Source of the DNA: SZAS-79 sp964599095
GTDB taxonomy: Bacteria; Pseudomonadota; Gammaproteobacteria; Burkholderiales; SG8-39
Assembly: GCA_964599095.1 (NCBI GenBank)
Contig: CAZREB010000014.1
Coordinates: 1-64,000 of the forward strand
Length of the DNA: 64,000 nucleotides
Direction of reading: 5' to 3'
The translations under genes and the position numbers were made by a program. The notes below the pieces were generated by a model, which did not search any database, was not told where the DNA came from, and saw only the letters and a program-made list of their open reading frames with translations. Each line of letters starts with the position of its first letter. Positions within the stretch are counted from its first letter, which is position 1. This document shows, in pieces, positions 61,603 through 64,000 of this stretch.

Positions 61603-62997
61603 ATGGAACACTTCGAAAACCGAACCTTCGACGAGATTCGCATTGGCGATCACGCCGGCCTGCGGCGTACTTTGTCCAAACCGGACATCGAGTTGTTCGC
61701 CGTGATGTCCGGGGACGTGAATCCGACCCATTTGGATGAAGAGTTCGCCAGGAGCGATATTTTTCACAAGGTGGTCGCCCATGGCATGTGGGGCGGGGCG
61801 CTGATCTCCGCCGTGCTCGGCACCCAATTGCCGGGACCGGGCACTGTTTACGTGAGGCAAGACCTGCGGTTTCTGAGGCCGGTCGCCGTAGGCGAAACGC
61901 TTGTCGTTACCATCACCGCCACCGCGAAGGATGGGGCGACGCACCGGATCACGTTCGACTGCGAGTGTGTCAATCAGGATGGTGCGCCGGTCATCGCCGG
62001 GACAGCGGAAGTCATCGCGCCAACCGAGAAAATGAGAATTTCTCGAATGGCGCTTCCCGCCGTTCGATTTCAGCGCGATTTCGTTCATCACAAACGGCTC
62101 CTCGACGCGGCCAAGGGGCTCGAGCCGATCGTTACCGCCATAGCGCATCCGTGCGACGCAGACTCCTTGCGCGGGGCAATCGAAGCGGCAAAGGCTAATC
62201 TGATCGTCCCGATGCTTGTTGGTCCGGAAGCAAAGATCCGGGCCGTAGCCGCCGCAGCGGAGATCGACATCTCGCCCTACTCGCTGATACCGGCATCGCA
62301 CAGCCACGACGCCGCCGAGAAGGCAGTGGCGTTGATCCGCGCCGGCAAGGCAGAAGCCCTGATGAAAGGCAGTCTCCACACCGACGAACTGATGGCGGAG
62401 GTGGTGCAAAAGGAAAACGGGCTTCGCACCAGCCGCCGCATGAGCCATGTATTCGTCATGGATGTGCCGAGCTACCCGCGTCTGCTGCTGATCACCGACG
62501 CGGCGATCAATATCGATCCGACATTGATCGAAAAACGCGACATCGCGCAGAACGCCGTTGATCTCGCGCATGCGCTTGGCGTGCCGACGCCGAAAGTCGC
62601 GATTCTATCGGCCGTTGAAACGGTGAACCCGGAGATGCGCTCTACCTTGGACGCCGCGGCTCTGTGCAAAATGGCCGATCGCGGCCAGATCACCGGCGCA
62701 ATCCTGGACGGACCGCTGGCGTTCGACAACGCCGTGTCGCAGGCCGCTGCGCGCACCAAAGGGATCTCCTCGGCGGTTGCGGGCAACGCGGACATCCTCG
62801 TGGTGCCCGATCTTGAGTCCGGCAACATGCTGGCGAAGCAGCTTCAGTATCTGGCGGAGTCCCAGGCAGCCGGGGTCGTGCTCGGCGCGCGCGTCCCGAT
62901 CATCCTCACGAGTCGGGCGGACACGGCGCTGACGAGGATGACGTCCGCGGCGGTCGCCCTCCTTGCCGCGCGCGATCAGCGCGCCGTTTCTCTATGA
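61603..62997 (+). CDS. bifunctional enoyl-CoA hydratase/phosphate acetyltransferase
   Basis: 464 residues. The N-terminal third is a MaoC-type hot-dog domain (DVNPTHLDEEFARSDIFHKV, VVAHGMWGGALISAVLG). The rest is a phosphate acetyltransferase/butyryltransferase domain with MKGSLHTDELMAEVV, ITDAAINIDPTL and ADILVVPDLESGNMLAKQL. This fusion is known in Proteobacteria and makes acetyl phosphate from acetyl-CoA. Its stop overlaps the ackA start. Confidence 0.93.
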   Translation: MEHFENRTFDEIRIGDHAGLRRTLSKPDIELFAVMSGDVNPTHLDEEFARSDIFHKVVAHGMWGGALISAVLGTQLPGPGTVYVRQDLRFLRPVAVGETLVVTITATAKDGATHRITFDCECVNQDGAPVIAGTAEVIAPTEKMRISRMALPAVRFQRDFVHHKRLLDAAKGLEPIVTAIAHPCDADSLRGAIEAAKANLIVPMLVGPEAKIRAVAAAAEIDISPYSLIPASHSHDAAEKAVALIRAGKAEALMKGSLHTDELMAEVVQKENGLRTSRRMSHVFVMDVPSYPRLLLITDAAINIDPTLIEKRDIAQNAVDLAHALGVPTPKVAILSAVETVNPEMRSTLDAAALCKMADRGQITGAILDGPLAFDNAVSQAAARTKGISSAVAGNADILVVPDLESGNMLAKQLQYLAESQAAGVVLGARVPIILTSRADTALTRMTSAAVALLAARDQRAVSL

Positions 62998-64000
62998 CGC
63001 GCTCGTTGATCGTCATCAATTCGGGCTCCTCGAGCGTCAAGTTCGGGGTTTACGCAATGTCCGAATCGGCGCCTCCCGTGCCTCTGGCCTCCGGCCGCGT
63101 GGAAGAGATAGATTCTAGACCTCGCTTCCTCGCTTTCGATTCGAGCGGCAATCGGATCCCGGGGTCCGTTCTGTCCATCGATTCAGGCGGACCGATCGGC
63201 CACGAGGAGGCGCTTGGAATAGTCATAAAATGGCTGGATCGCCATAACGCCGGCCTGGATCTGGCAGCGGTCGGTCATCGGGTCGTGCACGGTGCAGACC
63301 GCTTTCGCGGGCCGGTCCTGGTCGATCCCGCGGTCCTTTATCAACTGGATCAGCTGGTGCCCCTGGCGCCGTTGCATCAGCCGAACAACCTCGCCGCCAT
63401 TCGCGCAATTTCCAGGCTCCGGCCCGGGTTGCCGCAGGTCGCGTGCTTCGATACTTCGTTCCACGGCACGCAACCGCCGGTCGCCCGCGCATTCGCGTTG
63501 CCGCCGGAACTTTCAGCCCATGGAATTAAGCGTTTCGGATTCCACGGGCTGTCGTTCGAATACATTGCGGGTGTATTGCCGGAGTATCTGGGGAAACGCG
63601 CCGCCGGCAGGATCGTTGCCGCGCATCTGGGCAGCGGCGCCAGCATGTGCGCCCTGCTCGATCGTCGCAGCATCGCCGCGACCACCGGCTTCAGCGCTCT
63701 CGACGGCCTGCCGATGGGGACCCGGTGCGGTGCTCTCGACCCGGGAGTGATCCTCTATCTGCTGCAGGAAAAGGGAATGGACGCCGGATCAGTCGGCGAC
63801 CTCCTTTATCGCCGATCCGGTCTGCTCGGCGTGTCGGGGATCAGCCAGGACATGCGGGTATTGCTCGAAAGCCGGTCCGGTGCGGCTTCCGAGGCGGTCG
63901 AATTGTTCGTGTATCGCGCCGCCCGCGAACTGGGGTCACTGGCCGCAGCACTGGGCGGTTTGGATGGATTGGTTTTCAGCGGGGGCATCGGTGAGCATTC
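62994..64000 (+). CDS. ackA: acetate kinase, 5' part
   Basis: Open from ATG 62994 to the right edge, about 335 codons, so the 3' end is outside the window. Family motifs: INSGSSSVKFGVY at the start, VGHRVVHGAD, CFDTSFHGTQPP, RFGFHGLSFEYI, AAHLGSGASMCALLDRRS, DGLPMGTRCGALDPG and VFSGGIGEH. It transfers phosphate from acetyl phosphate to ADP. The 4-base overlap with the acetyltransferase shows coupling. Confidence 0.96.
   Translation, partial: MTRSLIVINSGSSSVKFGVYAMSESAPPVPLASGRVEEIDSRPRFLAFDSSGNRIPGSVLSIDSGGPIGHEEALGIVIKWLDRHNAGLDLAAVGHRVVHGADRFRGPVLVDPAVLYQLDQLVPLAPLHQPNNLAAIRAISRLRPGLPQVACFDTSFHGTQPPVARAFALPPELSAHGIKRFGFHGLSFEYIAGVLPEYLGKRAAGRIVAAHLGSGASMCALLDRRSIAATTGFSALDGLPMGTRCGALDPGVILYLLQEKGMDAGSVGDLLYRRSGLLGVSGISQDMRVLLESRSGAASEAVELFVYRAARELGSLAAALGGLDGLVFSGGIGEH

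Noticed and set aside
1..64000. CRISPR array, tRNA, rRNA, integrase or intact insertion sequence marking an island edge
   Set aside because: I looked for regularly spaced repeats, tRNA-like stems and transposase motifs and found none; the remnants at 17.8 and 34.6-35.1 kb are the only scars.

Overview
The window is GC-rich and reads as a Betaproteobacterium. The evidence is the ftsH-folP-glmM order at the left edge, a trimeric porin of the betaproteobacterial general-porin type, and a MaoC/phosphate-acetyltransferase fusion beside acetate kinase. Genus cannot be fixed from the sequence alone. No rRNA, tRNA, integrase, intact insertion sequence or CRISPR array was seen.

Layout. (1) 1-4.2 kb is core chromosome: the 3' end of ftsH, folP and glmM, then an exported methyltransferase-like gene. 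(2) 4.2-18 kb is a plus-strand copper block: divergent copZ and copA behind two CueR-type operators, cueR, then a CueR-type promoter ahead of a His/Cys-rich exported protein, a small exported protein, a TolC lipoprotein, a multicopper oxidase, a cupredoxin, a CusF-like protein, a BNR propeller, a patatin, a second copper P-type ATPase, copK, a DUF2933 protein and an isoprenylcysteine-methyltransferase-like protein. (3) 18-35 kb is a long minus-strand copper block (read right to left): a P-ATPase remnant, small Cys-containing proteins, a BNR propeller, cusCBA, CusF, two cytochromes c, small exported proteins, a second CusF, Sco, another BNR propeller, an outer-membrane protein, PCu(A)C and a membrane class III nucleotide cyclase. 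(4) 35-50.5 kb is a plus-strand run: a second copK, a small Cys protein under an FNR-type promoter, a second cusCBA, a CcdA-like protein, a DUF411 protein, a lipoprotein and an N-type ATPase operon (atpD-C-Q-B-E-F-A-G). Its beta subunit carries an N-terminal YHS metal-binding domain. (5) 50.5-58.6 kb holds a tiny lipoprotein, an HD-GYP protein, more lipoproteins, an LplT-PlsC fusion, a fourth BNR propeller and a CusRS-like two-component system. (6) 58.6-64 kb holds a BamE-like lipoprotein, a porin, a Met/His-rich exported protein and the pta/ackA acetate pathway behind an FNR-type site.

How it fits together. Cytoplasmic Cu(I) would be sensed by CueR, carried by CopZ and exported by the P-type ATPases. 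Periplasmic copper would be bound by CusF, CopK, cupredoxin and PCu(A)C, oxidised by the multicopper oxidase, and expelled by two CusCBA pumps. Sco, the CcdA-like protein, the DUF411 protein and two cytochromes c link the region to respiratory-chain assembly. Near-consensus FNR boxes before copK, a Cys-family gene, a lipoprotein gene and the acetate genes suggest that part of the region answers to oxygen limitation.

The most unusual items are the YHS-AtpD fusion inside a copper-efflux gene run, four BNR propeller paralogues, and two small recurrent families: an exported Cys protein ending in an RIL-x2-S-x-Q signature (three copies) and an ARTR-motif lipoprotein (three copies, one frameshifted).
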